DNA of 10,947 nucleotides from Gemmatimonadota bacterium (GCA_003222235.1 QHVD01000029.1:1-10947); one strand, 5' to 3'. Shown: positions 1 to 7,348, counted from the first letter of the stretch. Notes: a model not told the origin generated them from the letters alone. Made by a program: numbers and translations.

Positions 1-621
1 CTGTCTCTTGCCGCCCAAGACCCCGCTGAGCTCTGCAAAGCCATCGGCACGGTGACGGTGGGCCAATGGGCGTCTTACAGCGTGACAGGGGCGTCCGGGC
101 ACAGGGGGAAGGCGCGCTTCGCGATCGTCGGATCTGAGCGGCGCCGCGACACGACCCTCTACTGGTTCGAGATCAGCGGCAACGGGACGGGGACACGCGG
201 CGAGGGCGTCATGCAGGTGCTCGTCCCCGGATTGGGGGTCGAGGCGTCGGGGATCCACGGCATGGTGGTGAAGACGGCCGGCCAGCCGGCGATGAAGATG
301 CCCGACCAGATGCTCGGCATGATGAACCAGCGGATGGCGGAGAACAACCCGGCGCTTGCGATCACCCGCCGCTGCGCCAGCGCCCGGGCGGTGGGTTGGG
401 AGACCGTAACCGTGCCTGCGGGCTCGGTCAAGGCGCTGCACATGAAGGACCTGGAAGGTGGCGAGGCCTGGATGTCGCGCGACATCCCCTTCGGGATCGT
501 CAAGGCGCACTCGAAGGACGGCGAAGAACTGGTGCTCACCGGACGTGGCATGGACGCGAAGTCGTCGATCACCGAAAAGCCGATGGAGATGCCGGGCATA
601 ATGATGAATCCCCACGAGTAA
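1..621 (+). CDS. Secreted protein of unknown function, 5'-truncated by the window edge
   Basis: The frame is open from base 1 to the TAA at 619-621, giving 206 visible residues. The first visible residues (LSLAAQDPAEL) look like the end of a signal peptide with cleavage near Ala-Ala-Gln, so the true start lies just upstream of the window. The GTG at 52 is in frame but would discard this segment and is probably not the start. The rest looks like a mostly beta, soluble extracytoplasmic domain. It has one Cys in the visible mature part (residue 12) and another near residue 122, which could form a disulfide. The C-terminal third is the most family-like part: a 'VPAGSVKALHMKD' strand, 'GGEAWMSRDIPFGIVKA', then a Met-rich tail. 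Small secreted proteins with this VPAG...W.S..IPFG.VK pattern are, as far as I recall, seen in Acidobacteriota and Gemmatimonadota genomes without a known role. A LolA/LolB-like fold is possible but unproven. The codon pattern matches the neighbours. Confidence 0.8.
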   Translation: MSLAAQDPAELCKAIGTVTVGQWASYSVTGASGHRGKARFAIVGSERRRDTTLYWFEISGNGTGTRGEGVMQVLVPGLGVEASGIHGMVVKTAGQPAMKMPDQMLGMMNQRMAENNPALAITRRCASARAVGWETVTVPAGSVKALHMKDLEGGEAWMSRDIPFGIVKAHSKDGEELVLTGRGMDAKSSITEKPMEMPGIMMNPHE

Positions 622-655
622 CCTCCGCGGCACCGTCGCCGTGCGGCCTCGTCTC

Positions 656-678
656 CGGCGCCCTTGCGCAGGGCGCCG
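656..678 (+). terminator. GC-rich hairpin after the first gene, possible weak intrinsic terminator
   Basis: CGGCGCCC (656-663) is exactly complementary to GGGCGCCG (671-678). An additional T-A pair (664/670) closes a 5-base loop, giving a 9-bp stem. It is followed by only three T residues (679-681), so it would be a weak Rho-independent terminator. It sits 34 bases after the stop codon of the first gene and 54 bases before the next start, which suits a terminator or a boundary hairpin. The TTG at 664 lies inside this hairpin, another reason not to start the next gene there. Confidence 0.45.
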
Positions 679-719
679 TTTGCGTGCTACATGAGGCTCC
701 TTCCTCAGTCCTCTCGCCC

Positions 720-724
720 GGAGG
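720..724 (+). promoter_or_regulatory. Shine-Dalgarno sequence that fixes the start of the BNR/VPS10-like gene
   Basis: GGAGG at 720-724 is followed by an 8-base spacer and the GTG at 733. This is close to ideal, whereas the in-frame TTG at 664 and ATG at 691 lack comparable sites. Starting at 733 also places a compact signal peptide at the very N terminus. Confidence 0.75.
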
Positions 725-732
725 TCCTTGCC

Positions 733-3700
733 GTGTCAGCTCGTCCGCTCCCGTTTGCGGCAGCCGTCGTCGCCCTCACTGCCGTCCTCTCCTCCCCGCG
801 TCCGGCGTCGGCGCAGGCTACGCCATACGATTCCACGGTGTTCGCCGCTCTCAAGTGGCGCGAGATCGGCATTTTCCGTGGGGGGCGCTCGGTGGCCGTC
901 GCAGGCTCGGCGTCCCGCCCCAACGAATACTGGATGGGTACGACGGGCGGGGGTGTGTTCAAGACGACGGACGGCGGCGACACCTGGCTGCCGGTGACGG
1001 ACAAGTACTTCGGCGGGACGATCGGCGGGATCGGCGTCAGCGAGTCGAACCCGGACATCGTGTACGCGGGCACCGGCGAGTACGCGATCCGCGGCAATGT
1101 CTCCCACGGCGACGGCGTCTGGAAGACCGCCGACGGCGGCAGGACGTGGACGTTCCTCGGGCTCGCCGAGACGCAGCAGATCGCCCGGGTCCGCGTCCAT
1201 CCGACGGGCCCCGACACCGTCTATGTGGGCGCGTTCGGCCACGCGTTCGGGCCCAACCCGGACCGGGGCGTCTACAAGACGACGGACGGCGGCAAGACCT
1301 GGCGGAACGTGCTGTTCCGAAACGACTCGACCGGCGTGTCGGACCTCGTGCTCGACCCGGGGAACCCCAGCGTCATCTACGCGGCGCTGTGGCAGGCGCA
1401 GCGCAGGCCGTGGCAGCTCGTTTCGGGCGGTCCGGGCGGCGGGATCTTCAAGTCCACCGACGGCGGCGAGCACTGGACCGAACTCACTCACAACCCCGGG
1501 CTTCCGACCGGGCTGCTCGGCAATATCGGGCTCGCGGTGTCGCGTGCGAAGCCCTCGCGGGTGTGGGCCCTGATCGAGGCCGAGCAAGGCGGCGTGTACC
1601 GCTCGGACGACGGCGGCGCGACCTGGAAGTACGTGAACGGTGACCACAAGCTCCGCCAGCGCGCCTGGTACTACATGAAGATCTTTGCCGACCCCAAGGA
1701 TTCCAACACGGTCTGGACGGTGAACACGGGGTTGTATCGCTCGACGGACGGTGGCGTGACGTTTCGGCACGTCCCCGATCCGCACGGCGACAACCACGAC
1801 CTCTGGATCGCCCCCAACGACCCGCAGCGGATGATCGAGGCGAACGACGGCGGCGCGAACGTCTCGTTCAACGGCGGCAAGACCTGGACCGACCAGGACT
1901 TCGCGACCGCGCAGTTCTACCACGTGACGACCACCAACCACTTCCCCTACCGGGTGTGCGGCGCACAGCAGGATAACTCGGGCGTGTGCGGTCCGAGCCG
2001 CTGGCCGGGCGGGATCGACCGCGCCCAGTGGTATGACGTGGCGGGCGAGTCGGGCTACATCCAGGCTCGCTCCGACGAGCCCGACGTCACCTACGGCGGG
2101 GACAACTCGGGCTTTCTCGCGCGCGTGGACCACAAGACGGGCTTCTGGCGCATGATCAGCCCCTGGCCGGACAGCCCCGACGGCCATCCAGCCGGGGAAG
2201 GGAAGTACCGCTTCCAGTGGACTGCGCCGCTGCTCATCTCGCCCCACGACCCGCACGTGCTTTACCACGGCGGCAACGTGCTTTTCAGGTCGCTGAACGA
2301 GGGAGCGAGTTGGACGGTCGTCTCGCCCGAACTGACACGGCACGATCCGGCGACGCTCGGCGTCTCAGGCGGGCCGATCACGCTCGATCAGACCACGGCC
2401 GAGTACTACGGCACGATCTTCGCCCTCGCCGAGTCGCCGCGCGTGAAAGGGCTGATCTGGGCGGGCTCGGACGACGGACTGGTCCACGTCACGCGCGATG
2501 CCGGCAAGACCTGGAAGGATGTGACGCCGCCTGCGGTCGCGCCGTTCACGCGCATCTCCATCATCGAGGCGTCGCACTACGCCCCCGGCACGGCGTACAT
2601 CGCGGCGAACCGCTACCAGCTCGAAGACATGGCGCCCTACATCTACAAGACGACCGACTACGGGCGCACCTGGAGGAAGATCGTCAACGGCATCCCCGCG
2701 ACCGAGTTCGTGCGCGCCGTCCGTGAGGACCCGGTGCGACCGGGTCTGCTGTTCGCCGGAACGGAACGGGGCGTCTGGGTCTCGTTCGACGACGGCGCGA
2801 GCTGGCAATCGCTGCGTCTCAATCTCCCCATCGTGCCGGTGCACGATCTGGCGCTCAAGGAGGGCGACCTGGTCGCGGCGACGCACGGCCGCTCGTTCTG
2901 GATCCTGGACGACATCTCTCCCCTGCGGCAACTGTCGCGGGCCGTGCCGCGTGAAGCCGCGCACCTGTTCAAGCCGCGCGAGGCCTACCGGGTGGACTGG
3001 AGCGGCGGCTTCTTCGGCGGCGGCACCGATGCGCATCCGGTGGGCAAGAACCCGCCCAACGGCGCGATGATCTACTACTGGCTGAAGGAAAAGAGCCGAC
3101 CGGTGACGCTCGACATCCTCGATGGGGCGGGGCGCCTGATCAGGAGCTTCACGAGCAAGCAGGATTCGCTCGAGGTCCGAGACAGCGTGCGCACCGACAG
3201 CCTGAGGCGCGTGCGGACCGACAGCCTGAAGAGCGCCGGGATCAGCGACAGCGTGAAGATCGATAGCATCTTCGCCGCCGACACGCTCAAGGACGAGGAC
3301 AAGCCGTGGCCGCGGCGGCCGCCGGCCGAGCCGCGCGTCCCGAACAAGGCGGGCCTGAACATGTTCGCGTGGAACCTGCGCTATCCGGGGCCGCGGGCGT
3401 TCTGGGGGATGACGAACGTCGTGACCGACGGGCCGATGGCGCTGCCCGGCGCGTACCGCGCGCGCCTCACCGTCGGTGGGAAGTCCTACGTTCAGAGCTT
3501 CGCGCTGAAGCCGGACCCGCGGAGCAAGGCGACGCCGGCCGACCTGCGGGCGCAATTCGCCTTCCTGAAGCAGGTGCGCGACACGGTCAACGCAGTGACG
3601 ACCGCCGTCATCACGATCCGCAATGTGCGGACCCAGCTCGAGGACCGGATGGCGCAGGCGCCCCCCCCCGCGACCGTCGCGTCCGCGCGCGCCCTCGCCG

Positions 3701-4023
3701 ACCGGCTCGGCGCCATCGGGCAGGCGCTCTACCAGGTGCGCAGCCAGGCCGACGAGGACGCCCTCGTCTACCCCCCGATGGCGGCCGAGCGCATCAGCAC
3801 CCTCAGCTTCGTTGCAGGGAGCCCGGACGCCCGGCCCACGGCGCAGTCGTACGACGTCTTCCGGATGTTCGCTCCCGAGATCGACAAGGAGCTCGTGGCC
3901 CTGCACGAGACGCTCGCGCGCGATCTGCCGGCGGTGAATGCGGCGCTCAAGGCGGCCAACGTCGCTGCCGTCGTGCCCAGGGCCGCGGAGCTGCGGCCGC
4001 CCGAGCCCGTGGTCGCGAAGTAG
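733..4023 (+). CDS. Exported BNR/Asp-box repeat beta-propeller protein (VPS10/sortilin-like, 'glycosyl hydrolase'-annotated family)
   Basis: The protein is 1096 residues from the GTG with the good ribosome binding site. Residues 1-28 form a signal peptide (Arg, hydrophobic AAAVVALTAVL, then ASA-Q), so it is exported. About eleven Asp-box motifs of the (S/T)xDxGxTW type are visible, near residues 78, 132, 183, 241, 291, 337, 378, 520, 587, 640 and 684. These predict one or two beta-propellers over roughly residues 40-730, as in VPS10/sortilin-like and sialidase-like repeat proteins. A segment at 780-920, rich in beta strands (YYWLKEKSRPVTLDILD, then LNMFAWNLRYPGP and LPGAYRARLTV), looks like Ig/FlgD-type domains. 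It is interrupted by an Asp-Ser-rich linker at 811-852. The C terminus (930-1080) is helical. Relatives are often labelled glycosyl hydrolase, but Asp-boxes are structural and I see no catalytic sialidase set (Arg triad, Tyr/Glu pair). The substrate is unknown and binding or scaffolding is as likely as hydrolysis. A run of nine C at 3661-3669 does not break the frame. The stop lies 6 bases from the convergent neighbour's stop. Confidence 0.9.
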   Translation: MSARPLPFAAAVVALTAVLSSPRPASAQATPYDSTVFAALKWREIGIFRGGRSVAVAGSASRPNEYWMGTTGGGVFKTTDGGDTWLPVTDKYFGGTIGGIGVSESNPDIVYAGTGEYAIRGNVSHGDGVWKTADGGRTWTFLGLAETQQIARVRVHPTGPDTVYVGAFGHAFGPNPDRGVYKTTDGGKTWRNVLFRNDSTGVSDLVLDPGNPSVIYAALWQAQRRPWQLVSGGPGGGIFKSTDGGEHWTELTHNPGLPTGLLGNIGLAVSRAKPSRVWALIEAEQGGVYRSDDGGATWKYVNGDHKLRQRAWYYMKIFADPKDSNTVWTVNTGLYRSTDGGVTFRHVPDPHGDNHDLWIAPNDPQRMIEANDGGANVSFNGGKTWTDQDFATAQFYHVTTTNHFPYRVCGAQQDNSGVCGPSRWPGGIDRAQWYDVAGESGYIQARSDEPDVTYGGDNSGFLARVDHKTGFWRMISPWPDSPDGHPAGEGKYRFQWTAPLLISPHDPHVLYHGGNVLFRSLNEGASWTVVSPELTRHDPATLGVSGGPITLDQTTAEYYGTIFALAESPRVKGLIWAGSDDGLVHVTRDAGKTWKDVTPPAVAPFTRISIIEASHYAPGTAYIAANRYQLEDMAPYIYKTTDYGRTWRKIVNGIPATEFVRAVREDPVRPGLLFAGTERGVWVSFDDGASWQSLRLNLPIVPVHDLALKEGDLVAATHGRSFWILDDISPLRQLSRAVPREAAHLFKPREAYRVDWSGGFFGGGTDAHPVGKNPPNGAMIYYWLKEKSRPVTLDILDGAGRLIRSFTSKQDSLEVRDSVRTDSLRRVRTDSLKSAGISDSVKIDSIFAADTLKDEDKPWPRRPPAEPRVPNKAGLNMFAWNLRYPGPRAFWGMTNVVTDGPMALPGAYRARLTVGGKSYVQSFALKPDPRSKATPADLRAQFAFLKQVRDTVNAVTTAVITIRNVRTQLEDRMAQAPPPATVASARALADRLGAIGQALYQVRSQADEDALVYPPMAAERISTLSFVAGSPDARPTAQSYDVFRMFAPEIDKELVALHETLARDLPAVNAALKAANVAAVVPRAAELRPPEPVVAK
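3163..3288 (+). repeat. Asp-Ser-(Leu/Val/Ile) repeat linker inside the BNR/VPS10-like gene
   Basis: Residues 811-852 contain seven D-S/T-hydrophobic units (D811, D817, D822, D830, D839, D844, D850), spaced 5-9 residues apart with Arg/Lys between. At DNA level, 3187-3205 and 3211-3229 are 19-base direct repeats differing at one position and offset by 24 bases (8 codons), consistent with recent tandem duplication. The segment interrupts two beta-rich domains and is probably a charged, flexible or helical insert. Linkers of this kind are, from memory, frequent in secreted proteins of Gemmatimonadota. Confidence 0.7.
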
Positions 4024-4029
4024 CCGGCC

Positions 4030-5766
4030 CTACGGCCTGACGACGCGGATCTCCCGGCCGGCGGTCTCGCTCTCCCCGGCCGGCGTCCGGACGGTCAGCT
4101 CGAGGCGGTAGCGCCCGGGCGTGAGTCCCGAGAGGTCGATGGCGAGCGCCCGGCCGTAGATCGCGCCCCGCCCCTCGGGGACTTCTTGCCACTCGAGCCG
4201 CACCGCCTTCCGTTTGCCGGCGACGCCGACGGCGGCCGCGAGGCGGTGCAGCCAGCCGTCTTTTACGGGGACCACCGCGACCGAGGTCGTCACGAGCTGG
4301 CCCGGCGGGTCGGGCTCGTACAGCTCCCAGTAGAGCCCGAGCTTCCGGTCGAGCCGGACCACCCCGCTGCCCAAAGCGTGCGGCAGGGCTGCGGCGAGCG
4401 TGGGGGGAGGGAGCGAGTCGGCTGGCTCGGGGAGGTCGGACGGCTCGGGGAGGTCAGGGGGGTCAGGGGGGTCAGGCGGGCCGAACATGAGCAGGTCGGA
4501 GAGGAGCGCCTGTCCCGACCCCGACGCAGCACGCCATCCGTACCGGGCCCGCGCGACGCGGCGCGTGCCCGGCGCGATGACTTCGAGGCTCACGAGCAGC
4601 GGAGCCCATGGCGCCGTGGCCGTCACCACTCCTCGGGAGCGGGCGCTGCTTAACCGGCCCACGCGCGGCGTAGTTCGCTCGTCCGGCGCAAGCGCGAGCG
4701 CCGCCTCGAGAGCCGCACCCTGAAACCGCGCGTCCCCGCTGAGATCGTACGCGGCGACCACCAGCGCGCTGTCGCCGTGGTGGAATACGGCGGTCTGGTG
4801 GGGGAGCGCCACCAGTGTATCCGTGTACGTCGGCTGGTAGCGCTCGCGGGCGGCCGGCGAGCCTGGCTGCCAGTCGTCCTCGCGGGCGCGGGCGGGATCG
4901 AGCACCGCGTGCGCGTCCGGAATGAAGTGGAAGCCCGGCGCGGCCTCGTGCCCGATGACGCCGACCTCTGCATCCAGCTGTCCCGGACGTGTCTCTTGCC
5001 GCGCCCACCACGCTGGCCACGCGTAGCGCAGCGTGAGCTCGTCCAAGTCCCAGCTCCACGCGATCCCGTAGGCGGTGCGGGCGTCCCGCATGAGCCTGGT
5101 CATCGTGACTCGCGCGAAGTGCTCCGTGCGCCGGTCGTTCCCGGCGACGGAGAGCAGCGGCTGCGCGAGCCACCACAGCCGTGCTGCGAGGGCCTCCCGG
5201 TCCGCGCACCCGAGCGAGCGGTAGCGCCGCGCCAGCTCGCCGTCGAGGAGCACCGAGACGTCGGTCCAGCGGCAGCGCTCGTCCGCCGGCATGCTGTCGA
5301 GGGCGACGCGGTAGGCGCTGTCCGCCGCCGCGAAGTCGGGCGCGGCGTGCAGCGCGAAGCCGGCGAGCGCGGCGCACCACCACGAAGCCGCGCGGCACGC
5401 TCGGGCTGCCGCCAGCGCATCTTGAGCCCGGCCGTCCTCGACCAGATAACGCACCAATTGGCCGACGATCCAGCCGTCCGCCGGGAGGAGCCGCGCCGCG
5501 CTATCGAGCACGCCCACGAGACGCGAGCGTGCGAGCCCGATCGGCCTGGGCTCGGGCGGGGGGTGCTCGTCGCTCCCGTCGCCGTGCCAGTAGCAGAACC
5601 GCCCGATGCGCTCGTCGCAGCGGCCGGACGCGTACTCGTGCGGGAGATACCAGCGCCGGGTCTGCTCGAATTCGGCCTGGGCGTGGCGGGCGTGCCGGAC
5701 GATCCCCTGCAAGTCCTGCTGCGCGGGCGAGGCGACCAGGAGGGCGAGAGCGAGGAGCGGCGTCAA
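4030..5766 (-). CDS. Secreted TPR-like protein with a divergent GWxTD-like domain, function unknown
   Basis: The protein is 578 residues and begins at a TTG (5766-5764) directly followed by a short signal peptide (MTPLLALALLVASPAQQ). In this frame the upstream gene's TGA (5790-5788) is the nearest stop and no ATG lies between, so the TTG is the best available start although its ribosome binding site is poor. Residues 75-190 are Ala-rich helical hairpins resembling TPR units. Residues 186-260 follow the order of the GWxTD family: a Trp-rich helix, then GNDRRTEHFARV (209-220), then an AWSWDLDELTLRYAWP stretch (236-251) where GWxTDRG..YI.YG.P is expected. The signature itself is therefore degenerate. 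Six Cys (50, 58, 124, 131, 165, 187) suggest disulfides in the N-terminal half. A Pro/Asp linker (430-456) separates a C-terminal beta domain ending LTPGRYRLELTVR...REIRVV, also typical of GWxTD proteins. It follows the peptidase gene after 21 bases, probably as an operon. No enzymatic motif was recognised. Confidence 0.85.
   Translation of the reverse strand: MTPLLALALLVASPAQQDLQGIVRHARHAQAEFEQTRRWYLPHEYASGRCDERIGRFCYWHGDGSDEHPPPEPRPIGLARSRLVGVLDSAARLLPADGWIVGQLVRYLVEDGRAQDALAAARACRAASWWCAALAGFALHAAPDFAAADSAYRVALDSMPADERCRWTDVSVLLDGELARRYRSLGCADREALAARLWWLAQPLLSVAGNDRRTEHFARVTMTRLMRDARTAYGIAWSWDLDELTLRYAWPAWWARQETRPGQLDAEVGVIGHEAAPGFHFIPDAHAVLDPARAREDDWQPGSPAARERYQPTYTDTLVALPHQTAVFHHGDSALVVAAYDLSGDARFQGAALEAALALAPDERTTPRVGRLSSARSRGVVTATAPWAPLLVSLEVIAPGTRRVARARYGWRAASGSGQALLSDLLMFGPPDPPDPPDLPEPSDLPEPADSLPPPTLAAALPHALGSGVVRLDRKLGLYWELYEPDPPGQLVTTSVAVVPVKDGWLHRLAAAVGVAGKRKAVRLEWQEVPEGRGAIYGRALAIDLSGLTPGRYRLELTVRTPAGESETAGREIRVVRP
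4424..4477. repeat. In-frame minisatellite encoding a Pro/Asp/Glu linker
   Basis: Two 18-base units (4424-4441 and 4442-4459), each starting GGCTCGGGGAGGTC, differ only at the end. They run into 9-base units at 4451-4459 (AGGTCAGGG), 4460-4468 (GGGTCAGGG) and 4469-4477 (GGGTCAGGC). All units are multiples of three, so copy-number change would keep the frame. On the minus strand they encode the PDPPDPPDLPEPSDLPEP linker (residues 431-448) of the GWxTD-like protein. Confidence 0.8.
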
Positions 5767-5787
5767 TTGGGCGTCACGCCGCGCCCA

Positions 5788-7248
5788 TCACCCGGCCGAG
5801 TTCCGGATGAGGAGCAAGTAGAAGCGGATCATCTCGCCGTAGTTCGCCACGGCGACGCGCTCGTTCGTGCCGTGGATGCGCTCGAGGTCGCCCGGACCGA
5901 TGCGCGCCGCGCTGAAGCGGTAGCTGTCGCGCGTGAGCGCCGCGTAGTGGCGGGCATCGGTCCCGCCTACCACGAGCCATGGCACGACCACGGCGTCCGG
6001 CACGATCTCGCGAATCGTGCGCTGGAGCAGTCGAAAGGAGGGCGAATTTGCGTCCGAGATCGGGGAGGGCTCGGACAGGGGGCCCTCCAGGGGGCGCACC
6101 TCGATCCGCGCGTCTGCAATCGCCCGGCGCACATGACGGAGCACGGTGGCGCTCGAGTCGCCGGGCAGGATCCGGAAGTTGACGACCGCCCGGGCCGTGG
6201 AAGGCAGCACGTTGTCCTTCACGCCCCCTTGGAAGATGGTCGGCGCGGTCGTGGTGCGCAGCATCGCGTTCCCCTGAGGCGTCGCTGCCAGGCGTCTCGC
6301 GATGAGTCCGCCGAACAGCCAGCGGTTTGCGAGCGCGAGCCGCCCGAAGAACGGCAGCTCGGGCCCGAGGTAGTCGAGCATCTGGGCGGTCGGCCCACGG
6401 ATCGCGGCGCGCAGTTGCTGCCGCTGGAGCCGGTTGATCGCGGCGCTGAGGATGCCGACCGCCGTCTCCGGCGGCGGCATCGAGGAATGCCCGCCCGGCA
6501 CGTGGACGGTCAGTTCCACGCTCATGTAGCCCTTTTCCGCGATCCCGACGAGCGCGAGGGGCGTGCGGGCGCCCGGCACCACTCCTTGCGCGATCGCGCC
6601 CCCCTCGTCCATGAGGAATTCGGGGTGCACGTTCCGCGAGCCGAGCAGCGCCGCGATCTGGCGCGCGCCGGCGCCGCCCACCTCCTCATCGGCGCCGAAC
6701 GCGAGGTACACCGTCCGCCGCGGCTGGAAGCCTTGCTGGAGGAGCGTTTCCACCGCCTCCAGGATCGCCACGAGGTTCCCCTTGTCGTCCACAGCCCCGC
6801 GCCCCCAGACGTAGCCGGCGGAGATGCGGCCGGCGAACGGCGGCTCGGTCCAGCGCCCCTCGGTTCCTGACTCGACCGGAACGACATCCTGGTGGGCGAG
6901 GAGGAGGACGGGCTGGAGCGCCGTGTCGCTGCCCGGCCAGCGGTATAGCAGGTTGAAACCGGCCACGCGCTCGCGGCCCAACCTCGCGTGGACCGTGGGA
7001 AACGACTGCTGGAGGTAGGTGTGCAGGCCCTGAAACTGCGTCGTGTCCACGCCGGCCGTTCCCTGGAAGGAGATCGTCCGGAACGCCACCGCTCCCGCGA
7101 GCCGCGCCGCGGCGGCCGCGGTGTCGATGGACACGCTCGGTGCGGCTTCCGCCGGAAGCTGCTTGGAGCCGTAGGCGAGCGTCTTTGCGACCAGCACGAG
7201 GGCAACGAGGAGAACGACGATCGCGACCGCAAACGGCACCTTTCTCAC
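5788..7248 (-). CDS. Membrane-anchored M20 family metallocarboxypeptidase (CPS1/PM20D1-like)
   Basis: The protein is 486 residues. Residues 5-22 are a strongly hydrophobic N-terminal membrane anchor or signal anchor, placing the catalytic domain outside the cytoplasm. All M20 di-zinc residues can be read: HQD with H119 and D121, bridging D154 in GAVDDKG, catalytic base E188 and ligand E189 in ADEEVGG, D214 in FLMDEGG, and H459 in RIHGTNE. H254 in PGGHSS lies in the lid/dimerisation domain (about 235-350). Spacing and motifs match yeast carboxypeptidase S (Gly-X carboxypeptidase) and mammalian PM20D1 better than ArgE/DapE. Expected chemistry is hydrolysis (and possibly synthesis) of a C-terminal peptide or N-acyl amino acid amide bond, substrate unknown. 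Translation starts at GTG with GGAGAGGAG nine bases upstream. The gene is the first of a probable two-gene operon with the downstream secreted protein and is divergent from the oxidase operon. Confidence 0.93.
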   Translation of the reverse strand: MRKVPFAVAIVVLLVALVLVAKTLAYGSKQLPAEAAPSVSIDTAAAAARLAGAVAFRTISFQGTAGVDTTQFQGLHTYLQQSFPTVHARLGRERVAGFNLLYRWPGSDTALQPVLLLAHQDVVPVESGTEGRWTEPPFAGRISAGYVWGRGAVDDKGNLVAILEAVETLLQQGFQPRRTVYLAFGADEEVGGAGARQIAALLGSRNVHPEFLMDEGGAIAQGVVPGARTPLALVGIAEKGYMSVELTVHVPGGHSSMPPPETAVGILSAAINRLQRQQLRAAIRGPTAQMLDYLGPELPFFGRLALANRWLFGGLIARRLAATPQGNAMLRTTTAPTIFQGGVKDNVLPSTARAVVNFRILPGDSSATVLRHVRRAIADARIEVRPLEGPLSEPSPISDANSPSFRLLQRTIREIVPDAVVVPWLVVGGTDARHYAALTRDSYRFSAARIGPGDLERIHGTNERVAVANYGEMIRFYLLLIRNSAG

Positions 7249-7257
7249 GGGATGTTA

Positions 7258-7266
7258 CTCCTCTCC
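7258..7266 (-). promoter_or_regulatory. Ribosome binding site of the M20 peptidase gene
   Basis: Read on the minus strand this is GGAGAGGAG, followed by 9 bases and the GTG at 7248-7246. It supports that GTG as the start and places the hydrophobic anchor at the N terminus. Confidence 0.75.
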
Positions 7267-7319
7267 TGGCGCCAGTGGCATAGACGCATCACGTGGTACG
7301 AGGGTGCAAATCTATCGCG

Positions 7320-7348
7320 TTGACGCAGGACCCGGGCCGTGGTAGTGT
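7320..7348 (+). promoter_or_regulatory. Sigma-70-like promoter for the oxidase operon
   Basis: TTGACG (7320-7325) matches the -35 consensus at five of six positions. A 17-base spacer leads to TAGTGT (7343-7348), which matches TATAAT at the first two positions and the last. The start of transcription would be near 7355, leaving a leader of about 40 bases that begins with a run of six T (7356-7361). The weaker GAGG at 7378-7381 is 12 bases before the first GTG. The same intergenic region must also hold the leftward promoter of the peptidase gene, for which I see no convincing hexamer pair. Confidence 0.55.

Noticed and set aside
52..621. The GTG at 52 as the start of the first gene
   Set aside because: The frame is open upstream to base 1 and encodes what looks like the end of a signal peptide and a mature N terminus, so the gene begins before the window.
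664..732. A start at TTG 664 or ATG 691 for the BNR/VPS10-like protein
   Set aside because: TTG 664 is inside a stable hairpin and neither has a ribosome binding site. GTG 733 has GGAGG at an 8-base distance and gives a normal signal peptide.
736..2343. A 535-codon open frame on the minus strand
   Set aside because: It lies opposite the BNR/VPS10-like gene, and its Arg/Val/Ala/His-rich translation has no recognisable motif. It is the expected antisense shadow of a high-GC gene.
2365..3906. A 513-codon open frame on the minus strand
   Set aside because: It is an antisense shadow of the same gene, with low-complexity basic composition and no domain.
733..4023. Functional call as a sialidase or glycosyl hydrolase based on Asp-boxes
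   Set aside because: Asp-boxes are structural repeats shared by many propeller proteins. I could not identify the catalytic residues needed for glycosidase activity.
4777..6870. A 697-codon plus-strand open frame across two minus-strand genes
   Set aside because: It spans both the GWxTD-like gene and the peptidase gene, whose motifs and signal sequences are on the minus strand. The plus-strand translation is Arg/Ala-rich without motifs.
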